In this document: one piece after another, positions 1 to 11,689 of the stretch
Numbering within the stretch: position 1 is the stretch's first letter
Layout of the letters: the number at the start of each line of letters is the position of its first letter
NCBI RefSeq assembly: GCF_018691265.1
Contig: NW_024881279.1
Span: 9,092,243 to 9,156,242 of the forward strand
Direction: 5' to 3'
Source of the DNA: Tyto alba
Taxonomy: Eukaryota > Chordata > Aves > Strigiformes > Tytonidae
DNA length: 64,000 nt
Position numbers and translations under genes: made by a program
Notes under the pieces: generated by a model
Seen by the model: only the letters and a program-made list of their open reading frames with translations
Databases searched by the model: none
Told to the model about the DNA's origin: nothing

Positions 1-3000
1 CGATCACACACATGTGAATCACATGTGAATAAATAAAATTGGATCCCAAAGTCATGAGAGCTGCTTGAAACTCCATGTGTGAAATCAATAGACACAAGCC
101 TTAAAAACCATCTAAGCTTTTAATGGGAGTGGACAATCTCATGAAGAGTCTCAGTTGCTACTCAAAAGGATTGCATCTCTGTTCCTTGCTCAGCATCCAC
201 TCCATGTCTGCAACAGCAGTGCAATATGAAACAACAGTAAGAGAAATCAACATTAGCATCACCAGACCCGCCTCTCCCATGTACAGAAAGACAAGCAGTA
301 ACATTGCTCACTTCTTCTCATGAATGCAGCCAGACAAACATACCGACCTATTGCCCAGCTGCTGCATGAGCCTTTCCTCCCCCTTTCCCCTGGTGCATTC
401 GATGCCAGGGATGAGGTGGTCCAGGCAGAGCTGAGCATCAGGCACAGCTTCCCCCATCCTGCCCACAGTGGGCCCAAAACCCACCTGCACTTTGGGGGCA
501 CAGGCCAGACCACACACCTCTCCTCCAATAGCCAAGGTTCAGAGCAAAGCTTGAGAGGTTGGAGGCCGTTTCATATCTTTCCTCCCACAGGCGTGACAAA
601 ACCTTCCCATTTCTGTCTATTGTTGATCTTATCTTAGTTTGCAATTAGAGGACTTTCAGAAGGATAAAATAATGCTAGTGAAGAGGGGTGAGGGGATAGC
701 TGGATATAAGGTTTGTAGCCAAAGTTTCTAGCCAGAGCCAAGTAAAACATCTGGTGTTTCCCAGGCTTATGTTCATTGGCCGCAGATGATGTTCCATGCC
801 TGTAGCTGACTTCTGTGCATCTTATTTTTAATCTGACTGTTTACCTATCTATTACCCACCTAATTTTTTATTCATAGAAATCTCTATAAAGAAACAGTAG
901 ATACATTAGTGAATCTGAACTAAAACTCCAGAGGCAAACACTCCTGCTCTTGCTGAATATTTGGATACAATATACCATCCCAGAAGGTTCTGGGCTGTTG
1001 ATCCAGGACTACCCCAGCTGCATTGCCAGATGGTAGGAAATCCCAGGAAATGTCCTGCATCGGGCAGTGATGTCCCTGTTGCTTTTCTCCCCGTAGTAAA
1101 CCCGTGGCAGCCAACCCTTCCCACAGGCTTGAGGCTTCTCCATACACACACACCTCCAGCACTTCGTGTAGATAGAAACCATTCACCAATTCCTGGTCCT
1201 GTCTCCTAGCCTTTCTTCACTCCCCTTCCACTTGCCACAGCAGAAATAAGCTCAGAAGAGAGACAGACATGCTGTAACTAGGTGTTTCCCTAGAAGGACT
1301 CCATTTCAGAAACAAGCAGGGGATAGACAGCCCTTTTTTTTTTTGCAGGCTAGGAAATGTGCTGTGGGCTTGAAAGGGATGTCTTGGCTTGTTGGAGGGT
1401 AACGACAAGATGGACACTAAATGTCAAGGCATAGGGATGTGATTGTCCTCTTCCCTGGGGCTTTTGTAAGGTAATGAGAGAAAGGAAGTTTTCTTTCCAG
1501 ACCAGGATGGCAAGGTGCAACTTGCTTGCAAGGGCAGTCAGATCACATCATGCAACTAAAGGACCTTCATCAAAGCCACAAGGATCTTCCAATTATCTTC
1601 TTCAGTTGCAAGAATTGCGCTTTTGTTTAAAAAAAAAAAAAATGCCAAAACCCAATAAAAAGTAGGGAACAAATCCTGTTTCCACCTTGCCCTGCCTTTG
1701 CAGGCAATTGACTGTTTCTCAAACCAAAGGTGTCTTTCCATGCTGAGCAGCCTCATCCCCTCAGCCAGCCAGCCATGTGCTCCTACTCATCCCTGGCAGA
1801 CCCACAAGAGCACTTGGAGTCAATGGCCAGTGCTATGTCCTTCACTGTGGAGCTTCAGGTCTTGCCCTATTAAAGGTAGCCCAGCGTTTGGTGTAAAAGC
1901 TCAACTTCTGGAGCCATCACCTGCTCTAAGGACAGTTTGTCTTCTGTGGAGACTGCAACAACTCAAGGTGCCATCACCCTGTGCAGCCAGTGGGCTCTGG
2001 TCATGCAGGGTAAAAGAAAGGACCAGCCCTGCTGGGAAACTGGACAAATTTGTCCTTAATGCCTTTAAGCCAAGGAGGATAAATAATGACAAAGAGGATG
2101 ACGGACACAGTGCCACATTTGAGAGGAACAGACGGGAAGGTGCCTGGTTGCTGCAGCAACAAGGCCGGGCTTTCTGAAATATGGGTTTTTCTTTCTCTTT
2201 TCACCTGCCAATCTTCCCCTCACGTCAGCGCTCTGCCGCTGCAGGAGATGAGCAGTGACATTTACACTCCCACTAACAAGATGGTTCAGTGATGGGCAGC
2301 TCTGCAGGAGAGCATCTGGTGTCACAGAGCCTGAGCAGCGAGAAGGGGAGGGTCCTCTCAAGCAGTTAGCATAATTTGGGACTTTTTATTACCAAGAGTA
2401 TTATTCGGACAGGATCATGCAATGAACCAGCAAGCAAAGCCTCCGGGGGGCATGCAGCATTTCCTACCCTTTGTGTGGGTCTGGTCCTGCAGCTGATGGA
2501 AGCAACAAGATGCCACTCCTGCCCAGAGAACTTTTCTGCATGTCCTGTCGGGAGAGGGAAAGAAACAAAAAGAAAAAGGAGACGATGAGCAAGAAGTCAA
2601 GCGACACCACGGGAGCAGTTTCACTGCTCAACCTGGCTCATGATAGCAGGCTGTGTCATCAGCCGAGCCCCCACAGCTTAGTGCTCCTCAGGGCCCCACT
2701 GAAGCTTCCCCGTGTCTTTGACTCCTTGGGAGAAGCCTTGTTATGGTGGCAGAGGTGAAACCCAGGCTGCTTGCCCCTGCCCAGCAGCTTTTCCTACTGC
2801 TGTGCTCCACTATTCTTTCCTTTGCTTTCTGGATAAGACAACTTACTGTTCACCCAAATTGTGCCAATAATAGTAGTAGTAATAACAATAGTAATTAGAA
2901 CAATAATGATAATAATAATAATGTTACTGCAAAGTAAACATAAGAAAAATACAACAGCTCTGAAATTAATTGTCTGAAATAGTGGTGCAGGAAACTTCTC

Positions 3001-5928
3001 TGGCTCATCTCTTAGGGGTCGATTTGTTTCTGGCATTGGGAGGAAAGTGGAAATTAAGAACCAGCAGCCTTTGCTGGCTGCCAGACCACTCTGCCATAGC
3101 AGCCAGTTGAGAAGGTACCCTGTTAGACCATGACCACCAAACTGTGGGTGGAAATACAAGAATATCATGGCCAATAAAACTTGAAATTTGTGTATTCATG
3201 AGCTCAACAGAACCAAGGAAACTGGGTTTCCTAATGTTTTGTGGCTGCTAGTCAAAGACCTGTGTGGAGTCTCTGATGCCTAGTATGGATTGTGCTGATA
3301 CATTTATTTGAGTGAGAGCATTACTAGGTTTTCTCTTCTCCACAGTGTCATTCTTTTTCACAAAGCTTGGAGGTTCCTGATATCTTGGAGATCTCCACCT
3401 TTCTGTCAAATCAAGGTGAAAGTATGGGCTGAAAATTATTAGTAAGACAGACAGACAGGCTGCTCCTCCTTCTCTATCCCCATCCTTCCCTCTGAGTGCA
3501 GAATATGTGCTAATCAGCCACTTTTCATTAAGAATCCAGGCTAAAAGATTAGGATGTCAAGGAAGGCAGCCCATCTCTAGTGTCTTTGTCCCTCTCTGAA
3601 GCTGGTGCAGCCCCTTCAGACTGAATTTGAAGAGGCAAGGCACCTGATGTGTTGTAACCCAGTTTTCTCAGAGTAATTGCTCTGCTTTTCTAAATCTTCA
3701 CTAAAAAACTCCCTACGTTTTTCAGCTGGTGCTTAAAAGTATACCCAGTAATCTGTAGAGAAGACATGACTGAACAAATGTAGTGTAAAGTCTGGGGAAA
3801 GATTGCATGAAAGCAGATTATAAAAGACCAGATAAATAATCCTTCAAATATGGAAACCGCAGAAATTAAGAGGATATTTGTAGAAATCTCTCATTACAGA
3901 GAGCACACAGGAAGCATCAACAAGATTACAGACTGACCAGTATCTGAAGGTTATACAAGGGAGAAACCAAACCTGTCCACCAGCAGAAACTGTAATGTCT
4001 GAAGCGGGGCAAGGCACACGGTGACAGCAACAAATCTCTTGGCAGCGATGTCAATCAGCGAAGCATGGAAAATTAAACCACTTGTGGAGCTTTTTCCAGC
4101 AACCAAAACTCTTGAGGGGTGACCCCTAACCAAACCTCAGCATCTTTCCACAGAGTGTTCAGGATGGAAAGTTTCTCCCTGTGGCACTGGAGCCTGTGGC
4201 AAGTTCTCCAGCTGGGCAGAAGCTTGAGCTTGGCAGCTCGCATGGGCAGTGAGGCCAGATGAAGGAGAAGTATAAAACCCACATTTTTTTAGCATTCTTG
4301 ACTGAAACCCTAATTCTTACCAAAAAAAAAAAAAAAAAGTTATGGGAGGTTTTTTTCATTTTGAAAATTGAAAGGTTTTCATGCTTTGCTGGTTAACTTT
4401 TTTGCCATCAAACCCTAGTACAGCAAAAGACAGAATCCTTTCACAAAACATATTTTCCTGAGAAACAGTGTCAGTGTCAGACTGCTCTTGGATCAAAACC
4501 TTCCATACTCATGTTGGTCTTCAGTTTTGGATGCTTTCAACATCGCTCCAATATAGTTTTCTGCTTCCTGAATCCTTGCTCTTCCCGAAAATTGTGAGTT
4601 TCTTATTGTAAAACCTGCTGAGCAAAGCAAGTGAATCAACTGTCCTACAAGGACAAGGAGCAAGCTGTGCCATCCACTGGTCCATGTGTCCTTGGAGTAG
4701 CAGGGAACACCAGGAACCACGCAGAGGCTTCGTTACCAACTGCGGACACTTCTGCAGGCAAAATTACTGCTCTTTAACTGTGTGGTTGCATCTCAAATGA
4801 TCCATACACAATTTTCCTCCCACATCCAGGGTGTGGGGCTGTCAGTGCTGGTCAGATCCTAGTCACTCCAACAGATTTGCACCGACCTGTTGGGATTGCC
4901 CTGGGGAATCTCTACCAGCAGATAGGTATCAAGTCAATGTTGCAAAGCAGCAACAAACACAGAGCTGGGGATCTGTGTCTAGTTGCACTGTAGAGAAAGG
5001 CTGTCCTAAAAACAGAAGCCTTGTACACAGAGCTGAGACAAGCTTTAAGGTCCTGCTGCTGCCTAGATTATCCTAACACCCCAACTCCACCTGGTCAGCA
5101 TGGAGGAGAAGGTTTTGAGAGCTTCAGACAGTGACATCGGGGTTAGATGTGGGGACTGGGTTTCCCTAGCAGTGAAATGAATCTTTCCAAGACTCACCTC
5201 TTCCCCAGAGAGCCGTGACGATTCATTAGGCAATTGTAAAATCAGAATGTAACTGGTGACTGTGAGATGCAGTCCATTAATAGCCCTATTTATTGCCAAC
5301 CAAATAATTAGCTTAGACATGCATCAGCGGATCTTGATTGCATATGAAATAAACTGCCTTATTACACAGAAATCAAATGAGTTTCTGAGGACAGTTCAGG
5401 TGTCACCTCAACCTCAGTACTGAAAAGGAAAAAAAAATGCAGAAAGAAACCCAGCCATTTCGATGTGTTGCTCAGCAACAGAATTTGCGGGGGAAACAAT
5501 CTAGGAATGAAGGAATGAGCATTTCCAAAAGAACAGGTTATTTCAGGCAAGACATCAGAGACAAGCAAATGTCACAGAGGCAAAGAATTTTTTTTTCATT
5601 CTTTAATCAATAATTTAAACTAGGCATTTTGTGTTAAATAAGTATTTAAGTTAGCTGATTGAAAAACGGAGATCCCAAACCTTTATAAAGAGTCACATTG
5701 TTGAAGAAATGTTCATTTGTTTGTGTGAGGGAGACATTAGATTTACTAGACATGGAATTAAAAATTGAAAATGCTCTTAAAAATGTCATCTGTTCATTTA
5801 AAGAGGAAGATGATATAATGCCAACATTACTATATTGTGCAGCATCCCTCCCGGAGCAATCTCATATTAATTTTGTTGTTCTCCTTCCCACATGCCCTCC
5901 CCCCCCTCCCTTCTACTTTCTCTTCTAG
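1..5928 (+). other. GRIA1: GRIA1 intron (3' part) upstream of the M4 exon
   Basis: This is intron sequence because it ends in a pyrimidine-rich tract and AG directly before the M4 exon of GRIA1. I looked for the two mutually exclusive flip/flop exons, which in all AMPA receptor genes precede the M4 exon and encode a conserved Trp-Trp-Tyr segment of the ligand-binding domain. I found no match on either strand, so they probably lie to the left of the window. The interval holds AT-rich low-complexity sequence, for example AAT/AGT triplets near 2865-2930, and short homopolymers near 1331, 1628 and 4321. The short open frames here have no recognisable family and no splice-site support. Confidence 0.7.
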
Positions 5929-6063
5929 GACAAGACAAGTGCACTGAGTCTCAGCAATGTGGCGGGGGTTTTCTATATCCTCATCGGTGGGCTCGGACTA
6001 GCCATGCTGGTTGCCTTAATCGAGTTTTGTTACAAGTCCAGAAGTGAATCAAAGCGGATGAAG
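5929..6063 (+). CDS. GRIA1: GRIA1 penultimate coding exon: M4 transmembrane segment of AMPA receptor GluA1
   Basis: This 135-bp exon has 45 codons, phase 0 at both ends, and encodes the S2-M4 linker, the M4 helix and the start of the cytoplasmic tail. It begins [13 protein letters not shown], continues through the hydrophobic helix [20 protein letters not shown], and ends with the basic juxtamembrane stretch SRSESKRMK. These are diagnostic of AMPA receptors. The isoleucine in YILIGG and the SRSES tail point to GluA1 rather than GluA2, which from memory has YILVGG and SRAEA. The splice acceptor is ttctcttctag with a C-rich tract, and the donor is AAG|gtggca. GluA1 forms glutamate-gated cation channels at excitatory synapses. 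The residue match is essentially complete, so the identification is very secure. The exon joins in phase to the exon at 8406. Confidence 0.97.
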
Positions 6064-8405
6064 GTGGCAACCCGTTCCCCAGCCTTTCACACCTTCTCTC
6101 TGATCCTACCCCGGCTCCAAAGCTGCCTTCAGAGACGGATGCAGCCAAGACCATGGGTGGAAAGACAAGACATAGGGATAACAAAGTGACCATGTCACTC
6201 AGCTTGCTAGAAAGGAACAGGAGCATCAGAGGAAGCTAAAAGAGGGTCAAGTGGGCCATAGTGGGGAGCTGATGCAAGATCAGACATGTGGCATAATGCT
6301 AGTTCAAAATCCAGATATAGAGCAAAATCATAGCACAAATGGCAACAGGAACACATTGCCATTCCTTAAAATTTATGAAAGCAGACTATGGCAATGAGTG
6401 TGCAGCATGAATTAATTGTTCTAGAGTTGGGGTGATACAGCTGTTACTGCAGTATTAAAAAATCCCCCAACCCAAACATTTAACAGCAAGATAAAACCAG
6501 GGTAGTGCAGTAATGAATCAGATCCTGTTGTTCCCTCTGCTAGCACACTGCTGGCACCATTTGCAGGTCGGCAATGGTGATATATGCTCAGAGTGTTGTT
6601 GCCCTGGAACAGATGATGTGGGTTTCCTAACTCAGAATTATGGATCCTCTTAGAGAGAAATTGGCCTCTAATGTCTCTTGTATTTTTTTTTTCCACTCTG
6701 CCATGCTCTTGCAGAGGTATACTTACTATAGCCCAGGAGATTTGTTTCAGCCCTAAATTCTAGTGTGCCTAAATTTCAGAGTGTTATGTCAAGAGTGGAT
6801 TAGATTTGAGAACCTTGGGCGTACACATTTAATGCAGCATCTGTAGAACAAGTTCATCTTGACTCAGATGACTAGCAGAAGTGATCCCTTATACCATTGT
6901 GTACAAGGGTGCAGTGGGATCTGTGCTAGAGGAGAAACACATCCCTTTTCTTCCTCATCTTGACCTCTCCCATAAGCATGGAATTCGGCATGAGTATATG
7001 AAGTATGCATTGAGTTTCATAAAATTTAGAGATTTTCACTTCTCTGAGCACTGAAACTTACCCAGGATTAAAAGGGAAACAAGCAATTGTTTCTCTGGGG
7101 TTTATGTCACCATTTCAAAACATGTTTAATGTTTTGTCAGAAATAATAACATTTCTAATTCACTGAAAATATGTAACAGCTCTTTTCCTATTGAGGTTCA
7201 GAAAATTCTACAGGCAATCAGAGGTATATTGAGCACAGGGGTAAGATAATGTGAGCAATTAATGTCCCTGAATATACAAAAATTAAATTATAATTGCTGT
7301 CTACATTGTAAAGCTAGGTATGTCACAAATACACTGCAAAAGAGTCAGAATGCAATAGCTCCATAGTTTTAGTCTTAAGGAGATTCTGCTCTGCTGTTGA
7401 CTGCCCTGTGTTGCATGAAATGGCTCACTAACTCACGTCAGTGATAGCTTGCAGTGCTCCTGCCATATTAAAACCAGCCACTATGGAAAGGAATTGTTGC
7501 TCCCAGTGTCAACATCTGGTCTAAGATTGTCCCTTTGCCTGACTCCCACCATCTGTGGCTGCCCCACAGAGCCATTCAGCAGAACCCAGGCAGGTGCCTG
7601 GAAAGATGGGCCAGATCCCTCTCTAAACAAAACCCCTGCTCAGCAAGTCCCTACATACCCCTGGGTGACGTGGAGATCCCACCAGCACAGGAGATGGCTC
7701 CAGTACTGGCAAGGCGCTAAGTTGACTGTTTCTGAATAGATGTTCTAGATTTATCCATTCTGGATAATTCTTCACCTGGATATCCCAGCCCAAAAAGGAT
7801 GATGGTGCCCTTAGAGATAGCTTAAACACAAAGAAATCAAATTGACTTCATCTGTAGTTTAATTGTTCTAAACCCGTGATTTCCTTAGATCTCTGAAAGC
7901 AAATGTTTTGGATGGTATCTGGAACAGGAAGATGAGATTTGGTTTCCTGAATTAGGTTTGCATTTCCTGGTTACCTCAGTCATCACTGTAGACAAAAACA
8001 TAGGCACATGCTCAACTTCTCACATGAGGAAATTTAAACATATGCTTGCAGTGAGTCAGAGTCCACCATACTTAACAGTACTGGAGTAGTAATAGCATAT
8101 CTATGGGGGAAGTGTGTATAATACCTCTGCTCAGATCCAGGATGACTGTTCTTATGTTGTAGAGTTTTAATAGTTTTTGCATATAGCTCGTATGCTTTAT
8201 ACCCCAAAATACTGCTGAAACATTTAATTTTGAATGTAGAAGAGGTGTGAATTAACAGCAGATGCAGTAGGGGCATGCAGAAAATGAGAGTCAGAATGGA
8301 GATAAGGAGGGAGAGAACAGTGACAAAAAGACACCACTGGTTTATATAGTAATTTCTCCAACATTGCTAAGGACAGGGGGAGACCCCCCCGTCCTTCCTA
8401 AAAAG
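6064..8405 (+). other. GRIA1: GRIA1 last intron
   Basis: This 2.3-kb intron separates the M4 exon from the terminal exon. It starts with gtggca and ends ccttcctaaaaag. The acceptor is slightly unusual because five purines (aaaag) sit between the pyrimidine tract and the splice point. No additional exon, repeat family or RNA gene was recognised inside it. Frames that read through the donor at 6064 soon stop and are not supported. Confidence 0.85.
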
Positions 8406-8594
8406 GGTTTTTGTTTAATCCCACAGCAATCAATCAACGAAGCCATACGGACATCAACCCTTCCCAGGCCAGCTGCAGCAGGAAGCAGTGGAGAAAACGG
8501 ACGTGTGGTCAGCCACGATTTCCCCAAATCCATGCAGACGATCCCATGCATGAGCCACAGCACCGGCATGTCCCTGGGAGCTACGGGATTATAA
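8406..8594 (+). CDS. GRIA1: GRIA1 terminal coding exon: GluA1 cytoplasmic C-terminal tail
   Basis: This exon encodes 62 residues and the stop TAA. It opens [20 protein letters not shown], giving the juxtamembrane palmitoylation cysteine, the CaMKII/PKC serine (Ser831 in mammals, within QQSINEA) and Thr840. It ends in ATGL, the class I PDZ ligand of GluA1 that binds SAP97. The long tail with this ending identifies GRIA1 rather than GRIA2, 3 or 4. The mammalian segment PRNSGAGASSGGSGENG is replaced by [13 protein letters not shown]. That is four residues shorter and lacks the Arg-Asn-Ser motif of the PKA site Ser845. Later substitutions ([14 protein letters not shown]) are mild. The reading frame joins the previous exon in phase 0 (MK|GF). 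Confidence 0.97.
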   Translation, partial: GFCLIPQQSINEAIRTSTLPRPAAAGSSGENGRVVSHDFPKSMQTIPCMSHSTGMSLGATGL

Positions 8595-10300
8595 TTGGCC
8601 TTTTGACCCATTGCCTGGGTGAGAGCAGGGGCAGCCCAACTCCACCTCCTCCAGAGCCAAAAACAAACCCAACACCAACATGACAAACAATGATGACAGA
8701 AGGGACAATTGGATGGATCTTCTCGAGGAAATCAAATCTATTTCCCTTTTTATTTGCAAACAGATCCACCGGCAGGAGAAGAAAAACAGGTCTGTACGGC
8801 AATAAGGAGAGTACAATGGGATTTAACAGACTCGTGAACCGTCCCTGATCAAAGAACCACTGGAACACTAATGAGGACTATGCCATTTTGTTTTAACTTG
8901 GTTGTTAATAAGTCTTAGTGTGTGCAATATATATATTTTTTCTTACTAATTCCTGTGGTGTCAGGGTAACATCAGCCCTTTCCCCCTTCCCTGCTCAGTC
9001 CTTCAACCTGGTTTAGTTTGGGATGCAAACCATAATGTCTGAGCTACTAACAGCAAAAAAGAAAATCCGATAAATGGCAAGTTGAACTCCCTGCAGAACA
9101 TCAGCATTGACCTCTTTTTGTCCATCGTGATTCTGCCTTCAGTTGTTCTGTTGTGAACTCAGGCCATGGAGTTATTGCAATGAGGCAGAGAGAGCTGCCA
9201 ACAGCTCTCCCTGCAACAGGAGGGACTTGGTATGAGAATGAAACTGAACAAAAACATGAGGCTCTTTTGAAGGGGCAAAGTCATGAGTGAGTTTGGAAAC
9301 CTCAGATAACCTGAGGACAAAGTGATATTTCTTCAGGAGATGATGAGTGACGGTTCAAGAGAAGAATCCTGTGCCTGGAGTGGAGAGCGTCATGTACGGC
9401 AGACAAGAACAGATGGTTGGTCTAAGATCATGGTTGGCTTCTGTTTATGGAAGAGAGAAAGTAAATGCCACATTCCCCTAACATGAGACTCTCCTGCCTA
9501 GGTTATTGGGGGCTAATAAGCAATTGTGAATAATTTCTTCATTGCTTAGCTTCTGTGTATGCTCCCTTTTTGGTGGTCACATAAGGGAACCACCTTGAGC
9601 CAGGAATAGAACATCTCAAGACATCCAGTTCTAAATGACTGCCTATTAACCAGTAAAACATGCTAGAAATCATGGGGCTGCAATGGGAATATCCCTGCCT
9701 TTTTGCTCTGAAATCCCTTTATGGCCACTTTTCTAATTAAAAAGAATATTTTATAGATAGTTGGCCAGAATGGCTTCCTGAAGGCACTGCTGAAGCAAAT
9801 CAAGGAGGAGACCCTATAAGACCTGCATTCAAGCATCCATGACATTCAGCACCATCAGGGCTGGCCAAACTCAGCCTTCCCATCAAGGTGTGGCCTGTCT
9901 GGGTACAAAGCCAAAAGTAGCAGATTCCCACTCACGTATCCTTAGGGAGGGGGAAGCATCCACAATCCAGGAGAGCCAGTTGCTGGCCCCAGACTCGGTA
10001 TTGCAGAGACCTACACTGCCAGACAGGCAGCTGGGACTCCAACCACAGGTGTGGAGATCAAAGGGGCAAACATGGTTTTCCAGAACTGCACAAAACATTC
10101 ATTCTGTGAATCACTGGCATGGACAGATGAATGTTTCCCAAGCTGGTGGGCCTGAGACACCTCCCCAGAAGTGAAGGATTCCCAGGGGAGCATCTGGAGA
10201 GAGAGAAGATCTATGGGGCAGGGACCATAGTGAACCCACCTAGACTTGTCCCATTTCACAGGTCCATCAATGATGGCAAATAAAGTTCAAAGCTTCTCAC
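8595..10300 (+). other. GRIA1: Presumptive GRIA1 3' untranslated region (minimum extent)
   Basis: Sequence immediately downstream of the GRIA1 stop has no splice site or coding signal that I recognise. The first half, around 8860-8960, is AT-rich with an ATATATATATTTTTT stretch, typical of a neuronal 3' UTR. The first canonical AATAAA downstream of the stop is at 10279, and a second is at 11684, so the mature 3' end could be at about 10.3 kb or 11.7 kb. The boundary is an inference, and no transcript evidence is available. Confidence 0.5.
10279..10284 (+). terminator. GRIA1: Candidate polyadenylation signal AATAAA for GRIA1 (proximal)
   Basis: This is the first canonical AATAAA on the + strand after the GRIA1 stop codon, 1.7 kb downstream. 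The following 40 bases contain no strong GU-rich element, so usage is uncertain. Confidence 0.35.
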
Positions 10301-10357
10301 AGGACACAGCAAACATCTGTCCGGGGACTGAACTGCTATTGGAGCATTCTGAGCTGC

Positions 10358-10379
10358 TTTTTTTTTTTTTTTTTTTTTT
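10358..10379 (+). repeat. Poly(T) tract, 22 nt
   Basis: An uninterrupted run of 22 T. It could be a length-variable homopolymer or the tail of an old retroposed sequence on the minus strand. No flanking element was recognised. Confidence 0.9.
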
Positions 10380-11683
10380 CCCTGCAACATAGCAAGAGAT
10401 GAGCATGAAAAGAAGGGGGCAGGTGAAGAGAAAGCAATGCAGACAAGTGACTGGCACAGGTTTACGAGGAGTATCTGTCTATACAGCTGTCCATAAGTAC
10501 AGCTGGGAACTGCCTGAATATCAGTTTCCATTAGTGTACAAATGTGCAGAGCAATATGTTTACCATCTTTAACACCAGCCTGATATGAAGTATCTGTTCC
10601 ATTTAACCATTTGTTATGCAAGACTTTGAAGACCAGCAAGTCAGAGTCAAGGTCCTAAGCTCAGGCACAGCATGTCTTGTGCCAATACATTTTCTTCTCT
10701 CTACCACTGGAAGACCTTGTGATCTTCATCTCTCATCAGCCACTCCAAATGCCTCTTCAGGTCACTTTGTGTTGGCTATCATAATTTTTAATACGCTTTT
10801 TTAAATTTTAACTTCAGTTCTCTGTAAGTTCTAGCGTAGTGGAGGCATCCCACAAGCTAGCTTGTTTCCATGCCCAAAGCCCTCGGACACATCTCCTGAC
10901 CCAGCTCTTGCTGCATCCTGGACCTTGCCACAGCGGGTGCTGCGGTGGGAGCAGGCTGCTGAGACCCATCAGTGCCCCATCCTCCTCCAAAAACAGGACC
11001 TCGTGGCAGCAGGTCATGGGGAGCCCAACCAGGCAGTTGGACAGCCTCATGAGAAGCGACGCATCTGTGCTAGGACTGGCCTCCTGTGATGTGAAGACGT
11101 GAGATGCAGTTTTTAAAGGCTTTTGATCAATGGAGGGGTTAAAAAAAAAAAAAAGAATAGGACAAAAGCGTGGAAGATGTTAACTTGTAATATGTATTTT
11201 TACTACACTTTTCTTAAAAATAGAGTAATGGTAAAACTCTTAAAGACATTGACATTTTTTCTCAACAGGAATCCATATTTAACAGTTTTGGCTTTCATTA
11301 AATTTTGCTCTTTGGTACCTGGATCTTTTATTTAACAGCTATATTTGTTTTAACTCTTGTTTTTTCTTTCTTTTTTTTTTTCTTTTGGCAGTACTGCAAA
11401 GCATTTTGCTTTATCAAATGCAACAGTGTTTTTCTTTTCACATTCTCTTTTTTTTCAAGCAACATTTTTATTGGTAATTATTATTTACACAAAAATGAAA
11501 ATATCAGCTGGAATATTAGCACCAAGGATCCATGATCCTTTTTTCATACCTGTCCATGCCATTTTGTGCCAGTGCTGGATGTGTGGAAATGAAAATGATG
11601 TTACCCTTCAGGCAATATTACCCAACCTGAATCAAAAGAGATTTCCTTGATTATTGCTGTGTCTGACTTGTGAACAGCAGCCA

Positions 11684-11689
11684 AATAAA
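11684..11689 (+). terminator. GRIA1: Candidate polyadenylation signal AATAAA for GRIA1 (distal)
   Basis: This second canonical AATAAA lies about 3.1 kb after the stop, within an AT-rich stretch (11150-11780). It is followed by tgcttcaggttgaaattggg, which is mildly GU-rich. It would give a GRIA1 3' UTR of about 3.1 kb. Which of the two sites is used cannot be decided from sequence. Confidence 0.35.

Noticed and set aside
5698..5928. 76-codon frame ending immediately before the GRIA1 M4 exon
   Set aside because: It reads across the polypyrimidine tract and acceptor, so it is intronic. No flip/flop-like residues are present.
10358..10379. Homopolymer tracts considered as retrotransposon or processed-pseudogene tails
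   Set aside because: No adjacent LINE, SINE or retrocopied gene body and no clear target-site duplication could be seen at this or the other A/T tracts.
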